Assembly: GCA_019096065.1 (NCBI GenBank)
Contig: JAGUCH010000007.1
Span: 2,130,501-2,194,500, forward strand
Reading direction: 5' to 3'
Length of the DNA stretch: 64,000 bases
Origin: Paracyclopina nana
Lineage: Eukaryota; Arthropoda; Copepoda; Cyclopoida; Cyclopettidae
Within the stretch, counting starts at the first letter, position 1. Each line of letters begins with the position of its first letter. Both the position numbers and the translations under genes were made by a program. The notes below the pieces were generated by a model. The model ran no database searches. It had not been told where the DNA came from and saw only the letters and a list, made by a program, of their open reading frames with translations. Shown here piece by piece: positions 22,837 to 31,533 of the stretch.

Positions 22837-22846
22837 TAAGGAATGT

Positions 22847-23845
22847 TTAGTTGGATCCTCCCGGAGAGACTTGACAGGAGGCCGCTTTGGGATCGTCTGA
22901 GCATTGTTCGTACAATTTCAAGTGAGGATTGTCGAGGTCACCATTGCCATTGTTCACTCCAGGATCGTAAAGGCTCTCGCCAAAATCCTTGATGCAAGCA
23001 CACCTCTCTTCTTTGCCGGGCAAGAAAAGACGTCTTGGCACACCAACCCAATCTCGATCAATTCCTCCAGACTTTTTGGTACACCAAATGCGTTGGCCTT
23101 TTTCTGCACTCCATTCAGAATTGCAAGGAGGGAAAATCTTCCTTTCATTCCTATTTGAGGCTTGCTCTTCTTTAGCCTTGACAATCCACCCTTGCACATC
23201 GTTGTAGTACTTGGTTGCACTCCCATCTGGATTGAAGAATCGGCCGGCCAATTTCCCCACATATTTGTAATCTTTGTGGTAGAATTGGATCCATTCTTCA
23301 AGGCCAATGTAGTCCTGGCCAGAGAGTCCTGTGACATCATCTGTGAGTCCTTCAGCGTTGAACTCTCCCGTCACAAAAGCCCTGGATGCATCCTTGCCAC
23401 TGAAGAATCCATACCCACCATCCCTTCTGTAATGCTTCGCCCCCTTAGAAACGTCAAAAACTTGACCTAGCAAGGCCAGCATGATTGTGTCACCGTTAGA
23501 GCCGTCATATTGAGCCAACTCTTCAGCAGTGAATATTTTGTTACCAATTTCTTGCTCTTGAGGTTTGGAGTCTTCTTGTGCCCAATTGTCGTCGGCGAGG
23601 AATTCCATAAAAGGCGAGTATTGTTCTACTTTTTCATAGAATGTGATGAGAGGAGCTAAAAATGGGTACTCCTCTGAGTAGGTTTGAAATGCAGGTTTGT
23701 CATACAGGTACACTCCATAGGAGCAGAGCAGGAAAAATGCCACAACATAAAACAATGCATCAATAGGACATTTGAGGCCACTCCCAGGACAGCCTTTTTG
23801 GGCCTCCTCCTTCTCCTTGGCTTTACTTCCAGCTGATGCTGCCAT
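22847..23845 (-). CDS. CYB5D2: Neuferricin-like (cytochrome b5 domain-containing protein 2)
   Basis: Single-exon frame of 332 residues from the ATG at 23845. A short polar leader is followed by one membrane segment (LFYVVAFFLLCSYGVYLY, near residues 28-45). A cytochrome b5-like haem-binding domain of the MAPR type comes next (KIFTAEELAQYDGSNG to FSGKDASRAFVTGEF). The C-terminal region, with RIWCTKKSGGIDRDWVGVP and a CACIKDFG end, matches the Cys-containing tail of neuferricin. Vertebrate neuferricin is a secreted or membrane haem-binding neurotrophic factor. The frame is open up to 23890, but an acceptor-like TTTTCTGTTTCAG at 23873-23861 implies that the mRNA begins at 23860 and that the ATG at 23845 is used. 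The upstream gene COQ4 ends only 28 bases before this ATG. Confidence 0.9.
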   Translation of the reverse strand: MAASAGSKAKEKEEAQKGCPGSGLKCPIDALFYVVAFFLLCSYGVYLYDKPAFQTYSEEYPFLAPLITFYEKVEQYSPFMEFLADDNWAQEDSKPQEQEIGNKIFTAEELAQYDGSNGDTIMLALLGQVFDVSKGAKHYRRDGGYGFFSGKDASRAFVTGEFNAEGLTDDVTGLSGQDYIGLEEWIQFYHKDYKYVGKLAGRFFNPDGSATKYYNDVQGWIVKAKEEQASNRNERKIFPPCNSEWSAEKGQRIWCTKKSGGIDRDWVGVPRRLFLPGKEERCACIKDFGESLYDPGVNNGNGDLDNPHLKLYEQCSDDPKAASCQVSPGGSN

Positions 23846-23860
23846 ATCACAATAGTATTC

Positions 23861-23873
23861 CTGAAACAGAAAA
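23861..23873 (-). promoter_or_regulatory. Splice-acceptor-like tract directly after the COQ4 stop
   Basis: The 13 bases after the COQ4 TGA read TTTTCTGTTTCAG on the minus strand, a near-ideal 3' splice site, 15 bases before the CYB5D2 ATG. It fits a trans-splice site in a tightly packed operon. Confidence 0.55.
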
Positions 23874-24587
23874 TCAAGGCAACGGATCAATTTTTAGTTC
23901 CCTCCTCAGATCAGTGAAATCTTGCTCCCATCTTTTCTCAAAGTATACACTCAGCAGGAAATTAGCTTTGGTGCCAACACTTATTGCCCAAGGGCGTAAC
24001 TTTCTAAACTTTTGATACTGAATGTCTTTCTTGAATCTGGTTGGCCCCAGGACTGCAGCCCCTATGCACATGGGGAGACCAGTTTGCAAGGCCTCTACCC
24101 ATTTCACTAGAGCCTCACCAACCATATTGGTTGGCATATCCAGGAGAGCATGGACTAAATCGTGAGTTTCTCTATAACGTCTCATAACATAGGCCAACTC
24201 CTCATCATCCACGAAGTTGACAGGTGATCTAGAGTCAGGTGTGATGTTGTGCTTCTGGTTGAAGGTTACGTAATGATGGCCAAACGTGTTTGGAGGCAAT
24301 CCGCGTAAGTATTCGAAATCCACATTCGTCGTATTAATGGCAGGTCGATCCTGGAGGATTTGCTGGCCTTCACTGGAAGCCTTCAATTTCTTGAGCATAT
24401 TTTCGAGGGCACGCTTGCCAGACACTTCTCCATTGACAGCTACCATGTCAGCCCTCCAAGGATCACTCAAGGCCACGACTGAGCTGCCCACAGCCAAAAT
24501 GGCCTTCTGCAAGGCTGAAGTGGGAACATGGGTGGGATACAGAGGACTGACAGTTGAGCAGCACCTCTTGATAAGTTGAGAAAACAT
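23874..24587 (-). CDS. COQ4: Ubiquinone biosynthesis protein COQ4
   Basis: Mitochondrial matrix-side component of the coenzyme Q synthesis complex. Intronless frame of 237 residues, near the usual length for the family. The N-terminus is basic and Ser-rich (MFSQLIKRCCSTVSP), as for a mitochondrial presequence. The family metal-binding motif H-D-x2-H-x11-E is intact: His142, Asp143, His146, Glu158 in ETHDLVHALLDMPTNMVGEA. The GRPAI-type loop appears as RPAINTTNVDFEYLRGLPPNTFG. The start ATG lies 12 bases after the LYRM2 stop in the same frame, and the stop lies just before an acceptor-like tract leading to CYB5D2. Confidence 0.95.
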   Translation of the reverse strand: MFSQLIKRCCSTVSPLYPTHVPTSALQKAILAVGSSVVALSDPWRADMVAVNGEVSGKRALENMLKKLKASSEGQQILQDRPAINTTNVDFEYLRGLPPNTFGHHYVTFNQKHNITPDSRSPVNFVDDEELAYVMRRYRETHDLVHALLDMPTNMVGEALVKWVEALQTGLPMCIGAAVLGPTRFKKDIQYQKFRKLRPWAISVGTKANFLLSVYFEKRWEQDFTDLRRELKIDPLP

Positions 24588-24599
24588 GATAATAGTTTT

Positions 24600-24845
24600 T
24601 TAAGCTTTCGAGAACTCTACACTGTTTTTCAACTCGTTGAGCATTTTTTGCCCCTGGAATAGGAGGGCTTTGATACGATCTTCCTCCACGGGATCAATCG
24701 TTTTGTGATTTTTGAAGTCAGCTCTGACCCAGTTGGCAACCTCTAACCTTTGGCTTTTGTCAGGCAGTTGTCGAATGGTGCGGAAAAATGTCCTATATAG
24801 CTTGAGTACTTCTTGCCTTAGCATAAACTGGCGTAACGTCAACAT
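24600..24845 (-). CDS. LYRM2: LYR motif-containing protein 2
   Basis: Small mitochondrial LYR-family protein of 81 residues, about family length. The LYR signature is present as VLKLYRTFFRTIRQLPD after LTLRQFMLRQE, matching LYRM2 (LTLKQFMRRQQVLLLYR). The rest is the expected three-helix bundle with an Arg/Lys-rich middle and FQGQKMLNELKNSV at the end. LYRM proteins act with acyl carrier protein in respiratory complex and Fe-S assembly. It is intronless and lies between POLR3F and COQ4 on the same strand. An AATAAA (probably for POLR3F) falls 8 bases before its ATG. Confidence 0.92.
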   Translation of the reverse strand: MLTLRQFMLRQEVLKLYRTFFRTIRQLPDKSQRLEVANWVRADFKNHKTIDPVEEDRIKALLFQGQKMLNELKNSVEFSKA

Positions 24846-24853
24846 GACAGCAA

Positions 24854-24859
24854 TTTATT
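24854..24859 (-). terminator. Probable POLR3F poly(A) signal inside the LYRM2 leader
   Basis: AATAAA on the minus strand about 105 bases after the POLR3F stop and 8 bases before the LYRM2 ATG. Cleavage at the usual distance would fall inside the LYRM2 coding region. An acceptor-like CCATTCCAG at about 24923-24915 lies upstream. Confidence 0.45.
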
Positions 24860-24964
24860 TTCAATCTTCACAAACATGGCTTGTTCATGAGAAATGACAA
24901 CAAGGCAAATGGACCTGGAATGGAGTACATAGAGCAGAGTTCCCAGATGTTTTGCTGTACGTCA

Positions 24965-25974
24965 TCATGCGAGCCAGTCTCGCAAGTAGACACACTTTGT
25001 GGGATTGATGGCGCCCACTTGACCACAATTTTGCATGACAGAGCAAATTCCGCATGGGATGCGGACAAGTCCGGTTGTTGGCACTAAGGGCTCGAAAGCT
25101 CTGTAAAACTTTTTGTCATTATCTCTAATGGTCTTTTCAACTTTGCCATCGAAAATTAAAGTGTCCAAAATGGCCTCAATGTCCTCCAGCCTTAACTGCA
25201 CCTTGCTGATTCCCTGCGAAATTAATTATGACTAATTGTGCCAATACCTAATTGATGCTTTTACCAGATCAGAGATGAATTTATGAACATCTTGAGATGA
25301 GACCATGCTCATGTTACGAGTCGCAAGAGGGCCAGCCAATGACTTTTTGGACGTCTCCGACTTCTGCTGAAGGAATCGGTAGCACTGCTGATTAAGAATT
25401 TCCACAAATTCCGACTCAAAGTCCTGATCACTATACCAAGCTCCACCTGTCACTGATCGATCAGGCTCAAGATTGTACAACCTAAATGAAATATTATTTT
25501 ATTGCGAGATGAAATGTCGTGCAGCACTTACATGTAAACTTTTTTCTTGGTAGCGTTCACGCTTTTAACGGCCTTGATCAACTTCTTGCTCTCGAGAGCC
25601 TTGAGCACTTTATTTAGCTGAGTCTGGACAAGGTTGGACTTGACCCTGATATCACGAATCCACGTTCCTTTGTTGCCTGATTCTTCGATGATTGAGTAGA
25701 CAAGCTTTTCCTCTTGATCTCCTTTGATTGATACTCCAGACGTCGATGATCTCAGTCTATACAACAATCCTATCGATTCGGACTTGAACAAGTCAATTTT
25801 GCCTGAATTGAGCAACGTGTTGATTGCTTTGGCACGAGCTTTGGGATCAATTTCGGGCATGTCTGACTGCAAAACTTTGTCGCCCACACCTTCTGGAAAA
25901 TCTCGGCATAGCTCAAGAATTTTTTCGCACACATTGTCAATTGATTGCGGCTCCTTTTTAATCGCTGCAGCCAT
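24965..25974 (-). CDS. POLR3F: DNA-directed RNA polymerase III subunit RPC6
   Basis: Winged-helix subunit of Pol III (RPC39/RPC6), part of the trimer that engages TFIIIB. Three exons (25974-25532, 25481-25265, 25213-24965), introns 50 and 51 nt, give 302 residues; human has 316. Two winged helices fill the N-terminal half (GTWIRDIRVKSNLVQTQLNKVLKALE). The hallmark KKKVYMLYNLEPDRSVTGG and the WYSDQDFESEFVEILNQQC stretch cross the first junction. The C-terminal Cys-rich segment CGICSVMQNCGQ...NPTKC, a proposed Fe-S ligand set, is complete. It is divergent from VTI1A and same-strand upstream of LYRM2-COQ4-CYB5D2. Confidence 0.95.
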
Positions 25975-26327
25975 CGTGAATTGTGAAGCACTTTAGGTAC
26001 GGCGGTTTCGCGAACTTTTTTCATCAACTTGAATGTTTACAAATTGAACAAAAGCGTTTCCAGATATAAGTACATTTCACAAAAAAACATGGCCTTACTT
26101 TATCAATCTAATTGAATAAAAGTATTTCTTTTGTTAAAACACAAAAGTACCTCACATTTTCATATGAAAACTTGAAACATTTATTTTGGAACATATGTGC
26201 TAAAAAGCCTTTTATGCGCAAATCAAGATAATTTTTTCATCATTGTTTAAATGTCATCGTCTGGAAACTCTGTTATCTGTTAACAAAAGTCAAAACAAAT
26301 TGTCAAACTGCTGAAACTGTTCAGAAA
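25975..26327. promoter_or_regulatory. Shared divergent promoter region POLR3F / VTI1A
   Basis: 353 AT-rich bases between two divergent start codons with no open frame. A weak acceptor-like CTGTTCAG ends 3 bases before the VTI1A ATG. Confidence 0.45.
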
Positions 26328-27116
26328 ATGTCTTCTGAGAGGTACGAAATCCTCCAAGACGACCTTGATTCGCTGCTGGAGAGGATAGAAGCATCCTTAG
26401 AATGGGTCGCCAAAAAGACAAACAGCGTCAATGAGCAGAAATCTGGACTTATACGATGTTTGAGTCAACTAGAAGAGGCCAAATCTTACTTGGCAGAAAT
26501 GGAACAAGAGGCAAGATCAGCTCCCATGGCATACAGGTTCACCTCTCTCTGTTTTTTTAGCTTGACATAATTAAAGTATTATTTATGCAGGAGTGAAATG
26601 CTGTCCAAAGTCAGAAATTACAGGGAAGTCGTGAGCAAAATCAAGGGTGAAATTCGAACAAAAGAAGGACAAATGAGGAAAGATCGGCTTTTGTTTGATG
26701 ATAACGTCAATAGTGACAACCATCAAAGCCAGGAGGAAATTCTGAAACAGCAAGTGATGCGAGGGACAGCAGTGCTCGAGAGAACGTCACAAAGCATCCA
26801 GAGATCCCAGGCTGTGGCACATGAAACCGAAGAAGTGGGAGAGGCCATCATTGGTGACCTTGGAGTCCAACGGGAGACCCTGGAGAGAGCGAGGACAATG
26901 CTGCAAGAGACTGATGCTGAGCTGTCAAGAAGCAGGCGAATACTAAAGAAAATCTCCAGAGGAACTTTGTACAACAAAGTAAGCACTGAAGTTATAGTCA
27001 TTTTACATTACCTTATAAAAATGGCTACTCATTTTCAGGTAGTCCTCCTCTTCATTGTGATCATCCAGCTTTGCATTATTGGAGCTTTAGTCTACTGGAA
27101 GTGGTTCTCAAAGTGA
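26328..27116 (+). CDS. VTI1A: Vesicle transport Qb-SNARE, Vti1 family
   Basis: Qb-SNARE of Golgi/endosomal fusion. Three exons (26328-26536, 26591-26978, 27039-27116; introns 54 and 60 nt) encode 224 residues (human VTI1A 217). An N-terminal three-helix region (residues 1-95) precedes the SNARE motif: ERTSQSIQRSQAVAHETEEV with the central Gln-containing layer, then DLGVQRETLERARTMLQETD. A C-terminal anchor (LLFIVIIQLCIIGALVYW) follows. The heptad residues match VTI1A (ETEQIGQEMLENL) better than VTI1B, but the paralogue call is moderate. Confidence 0.88.
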
Positions 27117-27547
27117 CCACGTGCATCAAAGTCCTCCTTCCTTCACAATTTTTTATGCAACTCTGTATTTTTCCACGAAAATGTTTCTGCAACTTCTGCT
27201 TTGATCTGAATAGCTTCATTGCATGACCATATGAAATACATTCAGAAAAATGGGCTTTTATAAAAAGGCGAATGCAGGCTTTTATATCTAGTGCCTTTTT
27301 TAACATACATAATATTTAGTATATACAACTATCAATGATAATTCCACTGTAGCCCTTTTTAAACAAGTGGTAGCAAGTTAGACTTTCAGTAGAGCTTTGC
27401 TTTTCCTTTGAAATATTTATCGCCTTTTTAGTTGGACCCTCGAAAAAAAGTTAGTGAATCAAAGAAGTTTTGCACTTGTGAATCGCCTATAAAAAGCCAT
27501 TGCAACTTCTTCAAATTCGGCAATCACCTCCTGACTAGCTATACAAG
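27117..27547. other. Intergenic with promoter of the CCP/CUB gene
   Basis: AT-rich. No exon seen; carries a TATA box at 27488. Confidence 0.5.
27488..27495 (+). promoter_or_regulatory. TATA box upstream of the CCP/CUB secreted protein gene
   Basis: TATAAAAA 60 bases before the start codon. A start site near 27518-27522 would give a leader of about 30 bases, typical of a compact TATA promoter of a secreted-protein gene. Confidence 0.6.
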
Positions 27548-29098
27548 ATGAGCTTACTTTGCCCATCTTTGGTACTCGTGGCTCTTGCATCTTTTGCAGG
27601 TAATCAAATACGATGCTCAAATAGTAAGCTTAAAACAATCACTTCTACATTTCCTCCAAAATAAAATAGCTGCAATCCCACCAATAACGGAAAGAACTGG
27701 AGAATTGACCAATTCTGATGTCACCACTTCACCATCAACTTTCCCCTTTGAAAACACTCCTGGAATCCAAGGACACCAAGCTTACAGACTGCTCTTCGAG
27801 AGATTCGATGTAATATCAAAGATATATAAAATGATTTTTAAAATTTCAAAATTGCTTTTTAGATGCCTGATTGCAGTGTATGCAGCTTGATGGTTAACAC
27901 AACCGATGGACCAGGTCATGTGTTTTGCGATGACAATTTGCCCAGTGTGATGACAGTCAATGCTAATGATTTCCTCATCACAGTCATGGGAAGCTGTGAC
28001 TTCTCCATGGCTTGGAGGCAATTTCCCATTGAAGACAGTTGCTGTGGCATTGTCACTCTTGCCTCTGATAATTTGCCACCTGAGTATACTGGCAACTTTG
28101 TCAAGCTGTCAATGCCAGTGAATGAGCATGCTGCTTACTATGGTGAAGCTGAGGGTGATTTCGGAGAGAAAAGCGTCTTGTCATTCGCTGTCAGTGGTTG
28201 GAAGTTGTCTTCCAACAAGTACATGCTGCCTGGCAATGATTTGGCACCTTTTACACTCATGCCTGAGTCAGCGCAATGTGCTGAAGGATTGACAAGCTAC
28301 ATGACTTTCAACCCAATTGCTCCAGATGTTCCAGTTGCTGGAAACCCAATCAGCTTGTCATGCTTGTCAAGTAATGATCATAATTATACTTTCTCCTTAA
28401 ATTAATAACGCGATTCCATAGAATGCATGGGACCTGCTCCAATGGGTCCAGTTGATGCGTTGGTCATTGCCAGCTTTGACACCACTGATGCCAATGCTGA
28501 GGTGGATGTTGGAACTATTGTGACCTACCAATGCTCCAATGGAGTGAACAAGTTTGCCATTTGTGATGGAAATGGAGAATGGACCCACGAAGATCTGAGC
28601 CAGTGCACCACATCCGGACCAGTCCCAATGCTGCCACCAGTGGATCCCTTGCCACCTAGGGATGGCTGCATGTACGTGGAAGCCAATCTGGGCCAAGCTG
28701 TGATTGTCAATGACACTGAATGCTTCTTCATCAAATCCCATAGGAAGTACTCAGTGGCTCCATATCCTCCCAAGAAGATGAGTGATGAATGGCTATTTGC
28801 CATCTCACCAGACTGCCAAAATATGATTGTGGAATTTGAGCCCACTTTCTTTGGCATTGATGGAGATGCCAATACTGGCTGCCTTTTTGGTGACAAACTC
28901 CAGGTGTACGATGACAGGAAGAAAGGCCAAACTTTGATCAACATTTGTGGCCAGGAAGTGCCCAAAAATCTGAGGCTGAAGAAGAAGAATCGTACAAAGG
29001 TCTTCAAGTGGGATGCCATTCCAACCTTTGGAAATGAAGATGGCTTCCTAGCTTACATCACTGTCAAGGGATGCGAAGTTCCAATTACCCCTGCTTAA
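27548..29098 (+). CDS. Secreted protein with sushi (CCP) and CUB-like domains
   Basis: Four exons (27548-27599, 27670-27809, 27863-28370, 28422-29098; introns 70, 53 and 51 nt) encode 458 residues. A signal peptide (SLLCPSLVLVALASFAG) is followed by a Thr/Ser-rich linker. An all-beta Cys-containing domain of about 150 residues comes next (from CSVCSLMVNTTDGPGHVFC). Then a sushi domain with the four Cys spaced as CMGP, VTYQC, AICDGNGEW and SQC, and a C-terminal CUB-like domain (GCMYVEANLGQ to ITVKGCEV, with FWEW-like hydrophobic strands). I do not recognise the whole architecture. An extracellular adhesion, immune or eggshell/cuticle protein is possible. An AATAAA at 29165 ends the gene. Confidence 0.75.
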
Positions 29099-29164
29099 AA
29101 TATATGTGATGGTGCATTTTAATTAAATAACTCTGATAGTTTATTAGTATAGCATGCTGGGTTA

Positions 29165-29170
29165 AATAAA
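29165..29170 (+). terminator. Poly(A) signal of the CCP/CUB gene
   Basis: AATAAA 67 bases after the stop codon. Confidence 0.55.
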
Positions 29171-29511
29171 AATCAAATTACATAAATTGTGCGCAGTTTT
29201 ATAGCTACAAAACTCAGGGTTATTAAAAATCACATTAAGGTGCTTTTTTTACAAAAGTGTGGCCCACAATTTTGTCCATTGGATACAATTTTTGATAGCT
29301 TCCAAGAATCCGGGGTAATTTAGCTAAGACAGAGTATACAGTTCTATTCTTACGCTTTTGGCTTATTCTCCCAAACTGGTTGAGACTAATGTTATGTGAT
29401 TAGAAGTTATAGCTTGTTTAAAAGAGGTAAAATGCTTCTACGGCAAAACCGTCATAAAACAAATGCTTGGAATTATTTATATAGCAATAAGTAACTGACA
29501 TTATCAGTTAT
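29171..29511. other. Intergenic between convergent CCP/CUB and 7TM genes
   Basis: AT-rich with no supported exon. Confidence 0.5.
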
Positions 29512-30710
29512 TCAATTAGATGCCTCAACAGTGCTTCCAATGGTGAATGCTCGAGCCCCGGCTGTTATTTTCAAGGTGGATTTCAGGGCTTTGATCTGTA
29601 GGAGCACTAATGTAATGGTTGCAGTACAAGGAACTAAAAATCTGTAGGTGACGCTGTAAAAATTATAGGGAAAAACCACCCATTCCATTGGCGTTGCACT
29701 GCAATTAAAACGTACAAAAAAAATGATAAAATTGTAAAGTTTGGTGATTAGAAAACTGCTCACTTGTTCAGCTTGATCATGCAGAAATTGACGCTTGCCA
29801 ATTGAGCTAGGCAAGCAAGATTGAGAGTGAGGCTTGACAAACTTATGGGGGATTGCTTGAATTTGGCTGTTTGTTGGCCACTTTGGCGGATTTCCATCTT
29901 TTTTGCCTTGAATTTGACTACGGTAACACAAATGCTCAGTAATCCAACCAGCCCCAATGAGGGCAAAATCAAGTAGCTTTCCACTTGGAATTTCATGGGT
30001 ATTTTCTCCCAAGATTCGTAAAACAGGCCATAACAGTACACCTTTAAAATAATTTTATAGAAAGAGTTGCCTAGTTCTGCTATTATTTTCTTTACCTGGT
30101 TGAATACCAATCTTCCTGGCAAGTAGTATTTGATCCACCCCAACAATCCTCCAATCACTAGGGCAATCCAAGTGCAGAGTTGAGCCAACAAGTCGTCATT
30201 CATCATGGGTATCTTCTTCCACACACAAATGAACAAAAACTTGAAGATAGTGAGTTGAGTGAAGACAATTGCCAATGTATTGCCTATTATGGCTCTCACT
30301 AAGAAGTTGAGGTCACAAGCAAATTGTGGGAGGGGGCCAATCCACATTCTAATGAGATCACAAGTAGTTGTGGAACCCACATAACAAGCAGCCTTGAAGA
30401 AAAAAACCTAGTCATGCTCCAAGCACTTAAAAAACTAATGCAATTGTACCATGATGTTCATGATTGATACCAATTGATTGATGACTGTTCTGTAATGCCC
30501 AATGAGGCCATCTCTCTCATAAAATGCTATCACCAAGAGGATAGAGCAAGATATGGATGAAATGACAAATGATGCAGTCATACCAAGTTTAATCCAGACA
30601 TTGTCAAAGGACTCCTGAAACAAGTTTTCTTCGACAAAGTACTCGGAGAAGTCATTCACAATGTGGAAAAGAGGATTTGTTTTAATGAGAGTACTACTTG
30701 AGTTCAACAT
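29512..30710 (-). CDS. Putative seven-transmembrane protein of uncertain family
   Basis: Four exons on the minus strand (30710-30450, 30392-30096, 30041-29764, 29698-29512; introns 57, 54 and 65 nt) give 340 residues. About seven hydrophobic segments are visible: FVISSISCSILLVIAFY, the NQLVSIMNIMAACYVGS helix, ATLAIV-type third helix (AIIGNTLAIVFTQLTIF), LAQLCTWIALVIGGLLGW, LILPSLGLVGLLSICVTVV, LTLNLACLAQLASVNFC and FLVPCTATITLVLL. N-terminal Asn-Ser sites suggest an extracellular start. A lone Cys before helix three and FLFICVWKKIPMMNDD after it recall rhodopsin-like geometry, but there is no DRY or NPxxY. It could be an arthropod-specific GPCR or chemoreceptor-like family. Confidence 0.7.
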
Positions 30711-31533
30711 GGCGACTGCTGAGAGGCCTCAAACCTTCTCATAAAATTAACTTCCTCACAGAGTTCCAACCAGATATTTTCCCATGTTTTCTGAATTAAG
30801 TTAAGTGTAACATGTTAGCACTCCTTCGTTTTACCCATGTTGAGTTAACTTTCTTAGGTATTTATGTAACATTAACTTCGTTGAAAATTGAAGGTGACAC
30901 GGTAAATTAATGTTATCGATTTTACTTAGGTGGCAAGGCAGTTAATAGTACATAATGACATGAACTCCATGTTGATAAAACGCACAAGTTTCAATGAGAG
31001 TTAGTTTGGCTTATGAGGGCTAAGAATTTCTGGTAGGGTGTATGACTTATGATTACAAAACTGCTAGCAAGAGTCATCTCTAATTTGAGTTGCCATTTCG
31101 CTAGCTAAAGGGCTATGCAAAAAAAGAAGGAAAAAAGGACTAATTGAAAGCTTACAATTGCAGAACTAGGTTAGAAGCTTTCTAAATCGTTACAAAAACA
31201 ATGTAGCTACTATAATTAAACGCATTTATTCCATTACAATATCACAAATGTAAGTACATTCTTGAAACTTTTTTGTATCAGACTCTACGTTCCAGCCTAC
31301 GCAAAAAAGGACAGACAGGAGTTGAAAAATCTCAAAATTGAAGAGTATCTAAGCAATTGCCACTTCCTATACAATTCTATTTTTGAAAGCAAGTTGGCAA
31401 CGGAAAAAAGGAAACTGATGTGTAAGCATAGAAAACTTTAGTTGAGGCACGCGCACGTCAATTCGAATTTGCGTAAGTGTTTGAATAAGTGATTTGCTGA
31501 TAAGACATTTTCATTTGCAGCTTGGTCATAGAC
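30711..31533. other. Intergenic between divergent 7TM gene and GBA, with GBA 5' UTR intron
   Basis: Mostly AT-rich. Near the GBA end a donor (GCGTAAGT at 31473) and an acceptor (CATTTGCAG at 31520) frame a plausible 48-nt 5' UTR intron; the acceptor is 13 bases before the ATG. No other exon was seen. Confidence 0.5.

Noticed and set aside
26316-26327. Trans-splice acceptor before VTI1A (CTGTTCAG)
   Set aside because: Pyrimidine tract too weak and the gene has its own divergent promoter region.
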